Assembly: GCA_009930445.1 (NCBI GenBank)
Contig: RZYD01000028.1
Location: 1 to 16,481 of the forward strand
Length of the DNA: 16,481 nucleotides
Reading direction: 5' to 3'
Origin: Bacteroidia bacterium
GTDB lineage: Bacteria > Bacteroidota > Bacteroidia > Bacteroidales > BM520
The number at the start of each line of letters is the position of its first letter. Position 1 is the first letter of the stretch. The notes under the pieces are model-generated. The model saw only the letters and a program-made list of their open reading frames with translations. It was not told the DNA's origin and searched no databases. This document shows, piece by piece, positions 1 to 8,055 of this stretch. A program made the translations under genes and the position numbers.

Positions 1-867
1 GCGGATAATCACGCGGCGATACAAATCGTTCAGGTCGGAAGTGGCAAAACGTCCGCCATCGAGCGGCACCAAAGGGCGTAGTTCAGGAGGAATCACCGGG
101 ACTACTTTCACGATCATCCATTCCGGATGATTTTCCATTTTGGCATTGGCCTCACGGAATGCTTCAAACACCTGAAGACGTTTAAGCGCTTCTGCTTTAC
201 GCTGCTGTGAGGTTTCCACATTAGCTTTATGCCTCAGCTCGTACGAAGATTTATCAAGATCGAGCTTTTGAAGTAGTGCAAACAAGGCTTCAGCCCCCAT
301 TTTAGCAACAAATTTTTGGGGATCGTCGTCATCGAGGTATTGGTTTTCCGGGGGGAGTGAGTCAATAATATCGAAATATTCTTCCTCTGAAAGGAAGTCC
401 AGATATTTCAATCCATCGGCACTTTTCGGTCCGGGGTTAATAACCACATACCGTTCGTAATAGATAATCATATCGAGCTTTTTGGTAGGCAGCCCGAGCA
501 GTGCCCCAATTTTATTCGGCAGGGAGCGGAAATACCAGATATGTGCCACGGGGACCACCAACTGGATGTGGCCCATACGTTCACGGCGCACTTTCTTTTC
601 CGTTACCTCAACGCCACAACGGTCACAAACGATTCCTTTATAGCGGATTCGCTTATATTTACCACAATGGCATTCCCAGTCTTTTACAGGACCGAAGATA
701 CGTTCACAAAACAAACCATCACGCTCAGGTTTATAGGTCCTGTAGTTAATGGTTTCCGGTTTCAACACTTCTCCGCTTGATCGTTCGAGGATCATTTCCG
801 GTGAGGCCAGGCTCACGGTAATGGTGGAGAAGCTACTGTTGATCGATGTCTCTTTTCTAAAAGCCAT
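1..867 (-). CDS. rpoC: RNA polymerase subunit beta' (RpoC), N-terminal part, cut by window edge
   Basis: This is the first 289 codons of the largest RNA polymerase core subunit; the frame stays open to base 1, so the rest lies outside the window. The protein starts MAFRKE and carries the N-terminal zinc-ribbon at residues 66-84, with cysteines C66, C68, C81 and C84 around GKYKRIRYKG, matching the four zinc-binding cysteines of the clamp in E. coli beta'. It continues with the conserved stretches RRERMGHI and VPVIPPELRPLVPLDGGRFATS, which belong to the clamp and lid/rudder approach. The start ATG at 865-867 fits family N-termini. It follows rpoB by 71 bases, with a terminator-like hairpin in the gap. 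The catalytic NADFDGD motif is not in the window. Confidence 0.97.
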   Translation of the reverse strand, partial: MAFRKETSINSSFSTITVSLASPEMILERSSGEVLKPETINYRTYKPERDGLFCERIFGPVKDWECHCGKYKRIRYKGIVCDRCGVEVTEKKVRRERMGHIQLVVPVAHIWYFRSLPNKIGALLGLPTKKLDMIIYYERYVVINPGPKSADGLKYLDFLSEEEYFDIIDSLPPENQYLDDDDPQKFVAKMGAEALFALLQKLDLDKSSYELRHKANVETSQQRKAEALKRLQVFEAFREANAKMENHPEWMIVKVVPVIPPELRPLVPLDGGRFATSDLNDLYRRVIIR

Positions 868-890
868 AGTATAGCGATCTGTTATTATCA

Positions 891-928
891 GAAAAAAACC
901 GGCACAGAATTGTTTATTCTGTGCGCGG
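891..928 (-). terminator. Terminator-like hairpin between rpoB and rpoC
   Basis: On the minus strand, a 9-bp perfect stem (GCACAGAAT with ATTCTGTGC, loop AAACA) is extended by 3 more G-C pairs (CCG/CGG) past a single bulged C, and is followed at once by seven T residues. It begins about 10 bases after the rpoB stop and ends 24 bases before the rpoC start. The shape is that of an intrinsic terminator. Because rpoC must be made in step with rpoB and no promoter is visible in the remaining 24 bases, it is more likely partial (an attenuator), a processing site, or a 3'-end stabiliser than a full stop. Confidence 0.7.
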
Positions 929-938
929 CAAAATTTTA

Positions 939-3900
939 TTAGTCGAAAGTAACGTTCAGGCCAAGACCTGACAATTCATGAATCAATACATTGAATGATT
1001 CGGGGATACCGGGTATGGGCATATTTTCGCCTTTAACAATGGCCTCATAGGCTTTTGCACGGCCCTGGACATCATCCGACTTAACCGTAAGGATTTCCTG
1101 AAGGATGTTAGCAGCACCGAAAGCCTCCAGTGCCCAAACCTCCATTTCACCAAAACGCTGGCCTCCAAACTGTGCTTTACCTCCCAGGGGTTGCTGGGTA
1201 ATGAGGCTGTATGGGCCAATGGAACGGGCGTGCATTTTATCATCCACCATGTGATGAAGTTTCAGCATATAGATATACCCTACTGTAGCGGGTTGGTGAA
1301 AGCGTTCACCTGTTCCGCCGTCATACAGATACACTTTTCCATTTTCAGGCAATCCGGCACCCCGCATCAACGCGTTGATCTCATCAATATGCACCCCATC
1401 AAAAATAGGCGTGGCATAGGTACATCCCAGTTCTTTGGCTGCCCATCCCAGAACAGTTTCGTAAATCTGACCCAGATTCATCCTTGAAGGCACACCCAAT
1501 GGGTTAAGTACAATATCCACCGGAGTACCATCTTCGAGGAATGGCATATCTTCCTCACGCACAATACGTGAAACGATCCCTTTATTTCCATGACGGCCTG
1601 CCATTTTATCCCCGACTTTCAGTTTCCGCTTTTTTGCGATATAAACCTTAGCCATCTGCACGATTCCATTGGGAAGCTCATCACCGACTGAAGCGACAAA
1701 CTTTTCGCGGTTATATACGCCAAGAATCTCCTTATACTTGATATTATAGTTATAAATCACCTCTTTAATCAGGTCGTTTTTCTCCTTATCGGCCGTCCAA
1801 CGGTTAGGATCAATGGTAGTATAATCAATACCCATCAATATTTTCTGGGTAAATTTGACCTTCTTCCCAACAATCTCTTCCTTGTAGTTATTATAAACAC
1901 CCTGAGAAGTTTTACCACTGACCAAAACCAGCAGTTTATCCACCAGGCGAGCCAATAATGCTGCACTCTCTCGGTTGAACCGATCTTCAATAGTAGAAAG
2001 GACGTCTTTTTCCTTAGTACGGCCACGACGGTCTTTCATTGCGCGGGAAAAAAGCTTTTTATTAATTACAACACCCTGCATGGAAGGTGGTGCTTTTAAG
2101 GAAGCATCTTTCACATCGCCGGCTTTGTCGCCAAAAATAGCACGCAGAAGTTTTTCTTCCGGAGTAGGATCACTTTCTCCTTTGGGGGTAATTTTTCCGA
2201 TCAGGATATCGCCTTCATTCACTTCAGCACCGATGCGAATCAGCCCAAACTCGTCGAGGTCTTTTGTGGCTTCGGCACTCACATTGGGAATGTCGTTAGT
2301 CAGTTCTTCAACACCCCTTTTAGTATCGCGAACTTCGAGGGTAAATTCTTCCACATGAACAGAAGTAAAAATATCCTCTTTTACCACGCGTTCACTAATT
2401 ACGATAGCATCCTCAAAGTTATACCCTTTCCAGGGCATAAAAGCAACCTTTAAATTCCGGCCAATGGCCAATTCTCCATTTTGAGTAGCATATCCTTCAC
2501 ACAGAACCTGGCCTTTCTTAACCACATCGCCCTTACGGACAATTGGCCTGAGGGTAATGGAAGTATTCTGGTTAGTACGTTGAAACTTAGTAAGTTCGTA
2601 AGTTTTAAATTCATCATCAAAAGAAACCAATTTATCGATTTCATTGCGATAATAACGAATTACAATTGTTTTTGCGTCGACGTAATCCACTTCGCCGTCG
2701 CCCTCAGCATTAATGAGCACACGAGAATCCTGGGCCACTGATTTTTCAATTCCTGTACCCACAAAAGGCGCTTCAGGATTAAGCAAAGGCACAGCCTGCC
2801 GCATCATGTTGGATCCCATCAGGGCACGGTTAGCATCGTCGTGTTCAAGGAAAGGAATCAATGAAGCCGCGATAGACGCGATTTGATTGGGAGCGATATC
2901 GACAAGATCAACGGTTTCCCGTTCTTTAATCGGGAAATCGGCGAGTGATCTGACTTTCAGTTTTTCGCGCAAAAGTTGGCCTTTATCATCCATGGGCGTA
3001 ATGGCCTGCGCAATAATTTTCGATTCCTCTTCTTCGGCCGTAAGATAAACCGGATCGTGATGGAGTTGGGCTACGCCATTAACGATCGGAATATAAGGCG
3101 TTTCAATAAACCCGAGTTTATTAATCTGAGCATAAACACACAGGGAGGAGATAAGTCCGATATTGGGTCCTTCCGGTGTTTCGATGGTACACAAACGGCC
3201 ATAGTGCGTATAGTGTACGTCGCGCACCTCAAATCCGGCTCTTTCACGGGAAAGGCCGCCAGGTCCCAGGGCGGAGATACGGCGTTTATGCGTAATTTCG
3301 GCCAACGGATTGGTTTGGTCCATAAACTGAGAAAGCTGATTGGTTCCAAAGAAGGAGTTAATCACCGAGCTCAGTGTTTTTGCATTGATCAGGTCGGTTG
3401 GTGTAAACACCTCATTATCACGCACATTCATACGTTCACGAATAGTACGGGCCATACGGGCCAGGCCAACACCGAACTGATTATAGAGTTGTTCTCCGAC
3501 GGTACGGATGCGGCGGTTAGAAAGGTGGTCAATATCATCCACCTCAGTGCGGGCATTAACCAACTCAATCAGGTGTTTGATAATGGCAATAATATCGCCT
3601 TTGGTAAGCACCCTGATTTCGTCCGGGATATCAAGTTTAAGCTTACGATTAATTTTATACCGTCCAACTTCGCCCAGGTCATAGCGTTTATCGGAGAAGA
3701 AAAGCTTATCGATAATGCCTCTGGCGGTTTCCTCATCGGGAGGTTCGGCATTACGCAGTTGGCGGTAAATATACTCGATGGCTTCTTTTTCTGAATTTGC
3801 GGTATCTTTCTGGAGGGTATTAAAGATCACAGAATAATCGATATGATCCACATCGTCTTTATGCAGAAGGATGGTTTTAACGTCGGCATCGATCATCTGT

Positions 3901-4736
3901 TCGATGTGTACCTGTTCAAGAATGGTTTCCCGATCGATAATCACTTCAGTACGTTCGATGGATACCACCTCACCGGTATCTTCATCGACAAAATCCTCGA
4001 CCCATGTACGAACCACACGGGCGGCGAGTTTTCGGCCAATCGATTTTTTTAGTCCGGTTTTGGTTACTTTTATCTCCTCGGCGAGATCAAATATTTCGAG
4101 GATATCCTTATCACTTTCATAGCCAATAGCCCGGAGCAAAGTAGTAACAGGCAGTTTCTTTTTCCGGTCGATGTATGCGTACATCACATTATTAATATCG
4201 GTAGTAAACTCCATCCATGATCCTTTAAAGGGGATAATGCGAGCGGAGAAGAGTTGAGTACCATTGGCATGATAGGAAGTGCCGAAGAAAACACCCGGGG
4301 AGCGATGCAGTTGAGATACCACGACACGTTCAGCACCATTGATGATAAACGTACCTTTAGGTGTCATATAGGGAATCATTCCCAGATACACATCCTGAAT
4401 AATTGTTTCAAAGTCCTCGTGGTCGGGGTCGGTACAATAGAGTTTCAGCTTTGCTTTTAGCGGAACGCTGTAGGTAAGACCACGTTCAATGCACTCGGTA
4501 ATTGCGTACCGGGGAGGGTCGATGTAATAATCGAGGAATTCCAGGACGAAATTATTTCTGGCATCCGTGATGGGAAAGTTTTCAGCAAAAACTTTAAAGA
4601 GACCCTCGTTTATCCTGTTATCCGGATTAGTCTCTAGCTGAAAGAAATCCTTAAAGGATTTCAACTGAATATCCAAGAAATCCGGGTAATCAACTCTGAC
4701 TTTGGTTTTACCAAAATTGATACGTTCTTTTTTCAT
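939..4736 (-). CDS. rpoB: RNA polymerase subunit beta (RpoB)
   Basis: This is the second-largest catalytic core subunit of RNA polymerase, 1265 residues. The start chosen is the ATG at 4734-4736 (MKKERINFGK), because family proteins begin with this ERINF..YPDFLDIQLKSF block. An in-frame ATG 48 bases upstream would only add a hydrophobic tail unlike the family. Recognisable parts are the rifampicin region around residues 464-490 (QLSQFMDQ, ITHKRRISALGPGG), with D473, H483 and S488 at the positions of E. coli D516, H526 and S531 in the sensitive state; ALMGSNMMRQAVPLL in the fork and active-site region; GDKMAGRHGNKG at 1042-1053 with K1044 and K1052 equivalent to E. coli K1065 and K1073; and the C-terminal DDKMHARSIGPYSLITQQPLGGK clamp anchor. 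It lies between rplL and rpoC as in nearly all bacteria. Confidence 0.98.
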   Translation of the reverse strand: MKKERINFGKTKVRVDYPDFLDIQLKSFKDFFQLETNPDNRINEGLFKVFAENFPITDARNNFVLEFLDYYIDPPRYAITECIERGLTYSVPLKAKLKLYCTDPDHEDFETIIQDVYLGMIPYMTPKGTFIINGAERVVVSQLHRSPGVFFGTSYHANGTQLFSARIIPFKGSWMEFTTDINNVMYAYIDRKKKLPVTTLLRAIGYESDKDILEIFDLAEEIKVTKTGLKKSIGRKLAARVVRTWVEDFVDEDTGEVVSIERTEVIIDRETILEQVHIEQMIDADVKTILLHKDDVDHIDYSVIFNTLQKDTANSEKEAIEYIYRQLRNAEPPDEETARGIIDKLFFSDKRYDLGEVGRYKINRKLKLDIPDEIRVLTKGDIIAIIKHLIELVNARTEVDDIDHLSNRRIRTVGEQLYNQFGVGLARMARTIRERMNVRDNEVFTPTDLINAKTLSSVINSFFGTNQLSQFMDQTNPLAEITHKRRISALGPGGLSRERAGFEVRDVHYTHYGRLCTIETPEGPNIGLISSLCVYAQINKLGFIETPYIPIVNGVAQLHHDPVYLTAEEEESKIIAQAITPMDDKGQLLREKLKVRSLADFPIKERETVDLVDIAPNQIASIAASLIPFLEHDDANRALMGSNMMRQAVPLLNPEAPFVGTGIEKSVAQDSRVLINAEGDGEVDYVDAKTIVIRYYRNEIDKLVSFDDEFKTYELTKFQRTNQNTSITLRPIVRKGDVVKKGQVLCEGYATQNGELAIGRNLKVAFMPWKGYNFEDAIVISERVVKEDIFTSVHVEEFTLEVRDTKRGVEELTNDIPNVSAEATKDLDEFGLIRIGAEVNEGDILIGKITPKGESDPTPEEKLLRAIFGDKAGDVKDASLKAPPSMQGVVINKKLFSRAMKDRRGRTKEKDVLSTIEDRFNRESAALLARLVDKLLVLVSGKTSQGVYNNYKEEIVGKKVKFTQKILMGIDYTTIDPNRWTADKEKNDLIKEVIYNYNIKYKEILGVYNREKFVASVGDELPNGIVQMAKVYIAKKRKLKVGDKMAGRHGNKGIVSRIVREEDMPFLEDGTPVDIVLNPLGVPSRMNLGQIYETVLGWAAKELGCTYATPIFDGVHIDEINALMRGAGLPENGKVYLYDGGTGERFHQPATVGYIYMLKLHHMVDDKMHARSIGPYSLITQQPLGGKAQFGGQRFGEMEVWALEAFGAANILQEILTVKSDDVQGRAKAYEAIVKGENMPIPGIPESFNVLIHELSGLGLNVTFD

Positions 4737-4802
4737 AGGGCCCAAGGTCGAAATTAGTAAAAAATAAGATATATGTAGGAACAAAATAGTCGAAATACGT
4801 AA

Positions 4803-4857
4803 AACAAGAAATAGACCATGACCCTGAAAAGCTTCGGACCCCAGTCTATCTCTTGTT
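4803..4857 (-). promoter_or_regulatory. 14-bp stem-loop in the rplL-rpoB intergenic leader
   Basis: On the minus strand the arms at 4857-4844 and 4816-4803 pair over 14 positions, with one G-U wobble as the only imperfection, around a 27-base loop. The stem starts 17 bases after the rplL stop and leaves a 66-base leader before rpoB. There is no clean U-tract after it (it reads TTTTACG). In E. coli the same gap carries an attenuator and an RNase III cleavage site that uncouple ribosomal protein and polymerase output. A similar role here is an inference from position and shape only. Confidence 0.6.
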
Positions 4858-4874
4858 AAAAGGTGACAGATATC

Positions 4875-5249
4875 TTACTTAACTTCAACCTCAGCACCAG
4901 CCTCCTCTAACTGTGATTTGAGAGCTTCAGCTTCGTCTTTGGATATAGCTTCCTTAATTGCTTTAGGAGCTGAATCGACTAATTCTTTAGCTTCTTTCAA
5001 ACCGAGTGAAGTGAGTTCTTTAACCAGTTTAACAACAGCGAGTTTTTTAGCGCCAGCTGCTTTCAGGATTACATCAAATTCAGTTTGTTCTTCAACGACG
5101 GGGGCATCGCCAGCGCCGGGAGCTGCAACTACAGCTGCTGCTGCAGCAGGTTCAATACCATATTCTTCTTTAAGAATTGTAGCTAACTCGTTTACTTCTT
5201 TAACAGTGAGATTCACCAACTGTTCTGCAAATTCTTTTAAGTTTGCCAT
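4875..5249 (-). CDS. rplL: 50S ribosomal protein L7/L12
   Basis: This is the multi-copy stalk protein of the large subunit that recruits and activates the translational GTPases. It has 124 residues, the usual length. Residues 1-32 form the helical N-terminal dimerisation domain that binds L10. An Ala-rich flexible hinge follows at about 35-50 (EPAAAAAVVAAPGAG). The globular C-terminal domain starts near EQTEFDVIL, contains AAGAKKLAVVKLVKELTSLGLKEAKELVD, and ends LEEAGAEVEVK. It follows rplJ by 63 bases, the standard stalk pair, and precedes rpoB across a structured gap. Confidence 0.98.
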   Translation of the reverse strand: MANLKEFAEQLVNLTVKEVNELATILKEEYGIEPAAAAAVVAAPGAGDAPVVEEQTEFDVILKAAGAKKLAVVKLVKELTSLGLKEAKELVDSAPKAIKEAISKDEAEALKSQLEEAGAEVEVK

Positions 5250-5312
5250 TTTAATTATTTGTTTTAAAGGTTGTCTTTACTTAACTAATTCCTATTAATA
5301 ATCAGGGTAAAA

Positions 5313-5834
5313 TTATTCTTTTTCACCCAGAGTTTTCAGCACACCGGAAAGGATTTGACCACCGGATTGCAATGCGCCAATAAGGTTTCTTGCCGGAGAT
5401 TGCAGAAGGAAAATAACATCAGCAAGGAGTTCATTTTTGCTTTTGATATTCACCAGCGTTTCCAGGTTTTCTTCACCCAGATAGACCATTTCTTCGACAT
5501 AGGCTCCTTTAAGGAGAGGTTTTGTGTTCCCTTCTTTACGGAATTCCTTAATCAGTTTAGCGGGGCTGTTTCCTGCCTCGCCAAACATCATTGCGGTTTG
5601 TCCTTTTAGCACAGGATAGATACCTGAGAAATCTTTTTGTGATTTCTCCATAGCCTTTTTGAGCAATGTATTTTTTACTACCTGTAGCTTAACATTTTTC
5701 TTATTACACATCCGGCGCAAATTACTTTCAGTTTGCGCATTAAGTTCGGAGGTATCGGTGAGATAAATGTAGCTATTGGCTTCCAGTTGCTCCGCCAGGC
5801 TGTCGATATGTTGTTGTTTTTCGTCTCTGTTCAT
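5313..5834 (-). CDS. rplJ: 50S ribosomal protein L10
   Basis: L10 anchors L7/L12 dimers to 23S rRNA through its C-terminal helix and forms the base of the ribosomal stalk. The protein has 173 residues, normal for the family. The N-terminal part shows the typical helix and strand (DSLAEQLEANSYIYLTDTSEL), followed by RRMCNKKNVKLQVVKNTLLKKAME, where the L10 signature lies. The end, SPARNLIGALQSGGQILSGVLKTLGEKE, is the helix that carries L7/L12. It sits 24 bases after rplA, so any L10-type autoregulatory mRNA site would have to overlap the end of rplA; I could not identify one. Confidence 0.97.
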   Translation of the reverse strand: MNRDEKQQHIDSLAEQLEANSYIYLTDTSELNAQTESNLRRMCNKKNVKLQVVKNTLLKKAMEKSQKDFSGIYPVLKGQTAMMFGEAGNSPAKLIKEFRKEGNTKPLLKGAYVEEMVYLGEENLETLVNIKSKNELLADVIFLLQSPARNLIGALQSGGQILSGVLKTLGEKE

Positions 5835-5858
5835 GACATACAGTTTAGCAGTTAATAA

Positions 5859-6554
5859 TTAGGCGTTGAGCGATTTAGTATCTACTTTAACGCCCGGGCT
5901 CATTGTGCTGGAGAAGTACAGACTTTTCATGTAAGTACCTTTCGCTGCTGCGGGTTTTAGCTTAACAATAGTTTGCACAAACTCGCGTGAGTTTTCCAAC
6001 AACTGCTCTTTAGTGAAAGAGACCCGACCTACAGAAGCATGGATAATTCCATACTTATCTACTTTGAAGTCGATTTTACCAGATTTGACCTCCTGGACTG
6101 CTTTAGCAACATCCATTGTAACGGTACCGGTTTTAGGGTTGGGCATCAGTCCACGAGGACCAAGGATACGACCTAACGGGCCGACTTTAGGCATAACATT
6201 GGGGGTGGTAATCACGACATCGATGTCGGTCCACCCGCCTTTAATTTTCTGGATATAATCATCCAGGCCTACATAGTCAGCGCCGGCAGCTTTTGCTTCT
6301 TCTTCTTTTTCAGGGGGGCAGAGGACAAGCACTCTTTTTTCCCGTCCTGTTCCGTGAGGAAGCGTTACTGTACCACGTACCATTTGGTTGGCTTTCCTTG
6401 GGTCTACACCAAGGCGCACGTCAACGTCGAAGGAGGCATCAAATTTCGTATAGGAGATACTTTTCACAAGGTCGATCGCATCTTCGAAAGGATAATTTTC
6501 GAGGCGATTAACTTTTGCTAAAGCTTCTTTTTGATTTTTTGTAATTTTAGCCAT
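5859..6554 (-). CDS. rplA: 50S ribosomal protein L1
   Basis: L1 is the mobile stalk protein that interacts with E-site tRNA and 23S rRNA helices 76-78, and in many bacteria represses its own operon. The protein has 231 residues, the normal length. Conserved blocks include FDASFDVDVRLGVDPRKANQ near residues 38-57, VRGTVTLPHGTGREKRVLV, the signature region MPKVGPLGRILGPRGLMPNPKTGTVT at about 121-146, and the C-terminal FSSTMSPGVKVDTKSLNA. It lies 36 bases after rplK and 24 bases before rplJ in a tight operon. Confidence 0.98.
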   Translation of the reverse strand: MAKITKNQKEALAKVNRLENYPFEDAIDLVKSISYTKFDASFDVDVRLGVDPRKANQMVRGTVTLPHGTGREKRVLVLCPPEKEEEAKAAGADYVGLDDYIQKIKGGWTDIDVVITTPNVMPKVGPLGRILGPRGLMPNPKTGTVTMDVAKAVQEVKSGKIDFKVDKYGIIHASVGRVSFTKEQLLENSREFVQTIVKLKPAAAKGTYMKSLYFSSTMSPGVKVDTKSLNA

Positions 6555-6590
6555 TCAACCAAATGTTAAAATAGTTCTACATTAGATTAA

Positions 6591-7028
6591 TTAGAAGGGT
6601 CTTTCCCCTTTAATTCTGATACCCATACTTCGTGCAGTGCCTGCGACCATACTCATTGCAGACTCGACCGTAAAGCAGTTTAAATCCACCATTTTGTCTT
6701 CTGCAATCTGTTTTACGGCATCCCAGTTCACCGTTGCGACCTTAACACGGTTAGGTTCAGCGGAGCCACTTTTTAACTTTGCAGCTTCCAGCAGCTGAAC
6801 GGCAGCCGGAGGGGTTTTAATGATAAAACTAAAGGATTTGTCCTTAAAAACAGTGATGATAACAGGTAATACTTTTCCTGCCTTATCCTGCGTACGGGCG
6901 TTGAACTGCTTACAGAACTCCATAATATTCACACCTTTAGAGCCCAATGCGGGACCTACCGGAGGGGAGGGGTTTGCAGCTCCGCCTTTGATTTGTAATT
7001 TGATAAGGCCTACAACTTCTTTTGCCAT
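6591..7028 (-). CDS. rplK: 50S ribosomal protein L11
   Basis: L11 forms part of the GTPase-associated centre with L10 and 23S rRNA and is needed for stringent-response sensing by RelA-type enzymes. It has 145 residues, the usual size. The N-terminal domain carries the Pro-rich switch region GGAANPSPPVGPALGSKGVN at about residues 15-34, followed by IMEFCKQFNART. The C-terminal RNA-binding domain ends in the classical MVAGTARSMGIRIKGERPF block. It directly follows nusG (52-base gap), as expected for this operon. Confidence 0.98.
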   Translation of the reverse strand: MAKEVVGLIKLQIKGGAANPSPPVGPALGSKGVNIMEFCKQFNARTQDKAGKVLPVIITVFKDKSFSFIIKTPPAAVQLLEAAKLKSGSAEPNRVKVATVNWDAVKQIAEDKMVDLNCFTVESAMSMVAGTARSMGIRIKGERPF

Positions 7029-7080
7029 TTTGTTTTTCTTTGGAAGTTTTTAATTACCGTATTTGGTTGGAAGCAGCCGG

Positions 7081-7626
7081 TTATTCTTTTTCAACTTGCA
7101 TAAATCCCAGTTCCAGCGGGGTTTTTCTGCCGAAGATCTTCACCATCACTTTCAATTTCTTTTTCTCTTCATTGATCTCCTCAATAATTCCGCTAAAACT
7201 GTTAAACGGGCCATCGGTAACTTTTACCGATTCCCCAACAATAAAAGGAACATTCAGTTCTTCGCCCTGTTCTGAGAGTTCATCCACTTTCCCCAGAATA
7301 CGATTCACTTCTGAGGGGCGAAGGGGTTCGGGTTCATTTTTCGAACCCAGGAAACCCAGTACATCGGGTGTATTTTTTATAATGTGCGCAACTTCACCAA
7401 TCAGGATGGCTTCGACCAGCACATACCCCGGGAAGTAATTCCGTTCTTTTGAGATTTTTTTCCCATTCCGAACCTGGAAGACTTTCTCTGTAGGGATGAG
7501 AATCTGGCTCACATAGTCATGCAGATTATTCCGAGCCACTTCCGACTCAATATACAGCTTAACCCGCTTTTCTTTACCGCTGATTGCCCGAATCACATAC
7601 CACCTTTTTTCCGGTGTTTCACTCAT
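7081..7626 (-). CDS. nusG: Transcription elongation and antitermination factor NusG
   Basis: NusG binds the beta' clamp helices of RNA polymerase to aid processivity and links polymerase to Rho or to ribosomal protein S10. It has 181 residues. The NGN domain covers about residues 7-115 (RWYVIRAISGKEKRV at the start, NYFPGYVLVEA at 63-73, TPDVLGFLGSK at 86-96). The C-terminal KOW domain is at about 127-178 and contains FIVGESVKVTDGPFNSFSG and a basic beta hairpin. It lies between secE and rplK, the canonical order. No insertion or specialised paralogue feature is seen, so this is the housekeeping NusG rather than an UpxY/LoaP-type homologue. Confidence 0.98.
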   Translation of the reverse strand: MSETPEKRWYVIRAISGKEKRVKLYIESEVARNNLHDYVSQILIPTEKVFQVRNGKKISKERNYFPGYVLVEAILIGEVAHIIKNTPDVLGFLGSKNEPEPLRPSEVNRILGKVDELSEQGEELNVPFIVGESVKVTDGPFNSFSGIIEEINEEKKKLKVMVKIFGRKTPLELGFMQVEKE

Positions 7627-7654
7627 TATAAATTCCCTTTATTAATAGGATTCA

Positions 7655-7855
7655 TTACATAAACAGTCCATAGAATACTTCCAGTATATTTTTAAAGGAA
7701 ATATCCATAAGAAACACCACTAATGCGATGATCAGTGATGCGACAGAAACAACGATAGAGCTGTTTTGCAATTCTTTCCAGGTAGGCCATGAAACTTTTG
7801 TAACGAGTTCGTCATAACTTTCCCGGACATATTTACCAACTTTTGTTTTTGCCAT
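7655..7855 (-). CDS. secE: Preprotein translocase subunit SecE
   Basis: This is the small essential subunit that clamps SecY in the SecYEG inner-membrane channel. It has 66 residues, the short one-helix form common outside Enterobacteria. The amphipathic cytoplasmic helix is followed by the conserved KVSWPTWKEL motif at residues 20-29, then one hydrophobic membrane segment at about residues 33-54, and a short C-terminus. It starts 15 bases after tRNA-Trp and ends 28 bases before nusG, the classic secE-nusG pair. Confidence 0.96.
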   Translation of the reverse strand: MAKTKVGKYVRESYDELVTKVSWPTWKELQNSSIVVSVASLIIALVVFLMDISFKNILEVFYGLFM

Positions 7856-7870
7856 TGTTCTTCAAGTTTG

Positions 7871-7943
7871 CACGGGTGGTAGGACTCGAACCCACAACCA
7901 ATGGTTTTGGAGACCACTACTCTACCAATTGAGCTACACCCGT
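7871..7943 (-). tRNA. tRNA-Trp (anticodon CCA)
   Basis: The minus strand folds as a full cloverleaf: a 7-bp acceptor stem (ACGGGTG with CACCCGT), U8-A9, a D-arm with GGTAGAG, an anticodon stem GTGGT/ACCAT around CTCCAAA, and a T-arm with TTCGAGT. The discriminator is G73, the identity base for tryptophan. The 3' CCA is not encoded. The gene lies between tuf and secE, the position conserved in Bacteroidota, and must be cut from the tuf-secE transcript by RNase P and 3' nucleases. Confidence 0.97.
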
Positions 7944-7966
7944 GTTTAGCCTTTTCAGGCTGTTAA

Positions 7967-8034
7967 GGTTATTTTTGCAGTGAAAGGGTCTCCCGGAAAT
8001 ATGACTCCGGGAGATTCCTTTTACCACAATAACC
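7967..8034 (-). promoter_or_regulatory. Long composite hairpin between tuf and tRNA-Trp
   Basis: On the minus strand a 9-bp perfect GC-rich stem (TCTCCCGGA with TCCGGGAGA, 8-base loop) is nested within AAAGG/CCTTT (5 bp), then GTG/CAC (3 bp), then GGTTATT/AATAACC (7 bp), joined by small internal loops. About 24 base pairs in all start 21 bases after the tuf stop. No T-tract follows, so it is not a standard intrinsic terminator. It may serve as a double-strand-specific RNase site, or protect the 3' end of the abundant tuf mRNA while secE and the rest are processed away. Confidence 0.65.
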
Positions 8035-8055
8035 TAATACTTTATTGATGACTTA

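Noticed and set aside
2976..3794. A 272-codon plus-strand reading frame opposite rpoB
   Set aside because: It is antisense to strongly conserved rpoB codons, and its translation has no recognisable domain; it reflects codon bias of the real gene.
4737..4784. A 16-residue N-terminal extension of RpoB from an upstream ATG
   Set aside because: RpoB proteins of this phylum start near the ERINF / YPDFLDIQ block; the extension is hydrophobic and lies in the leader.
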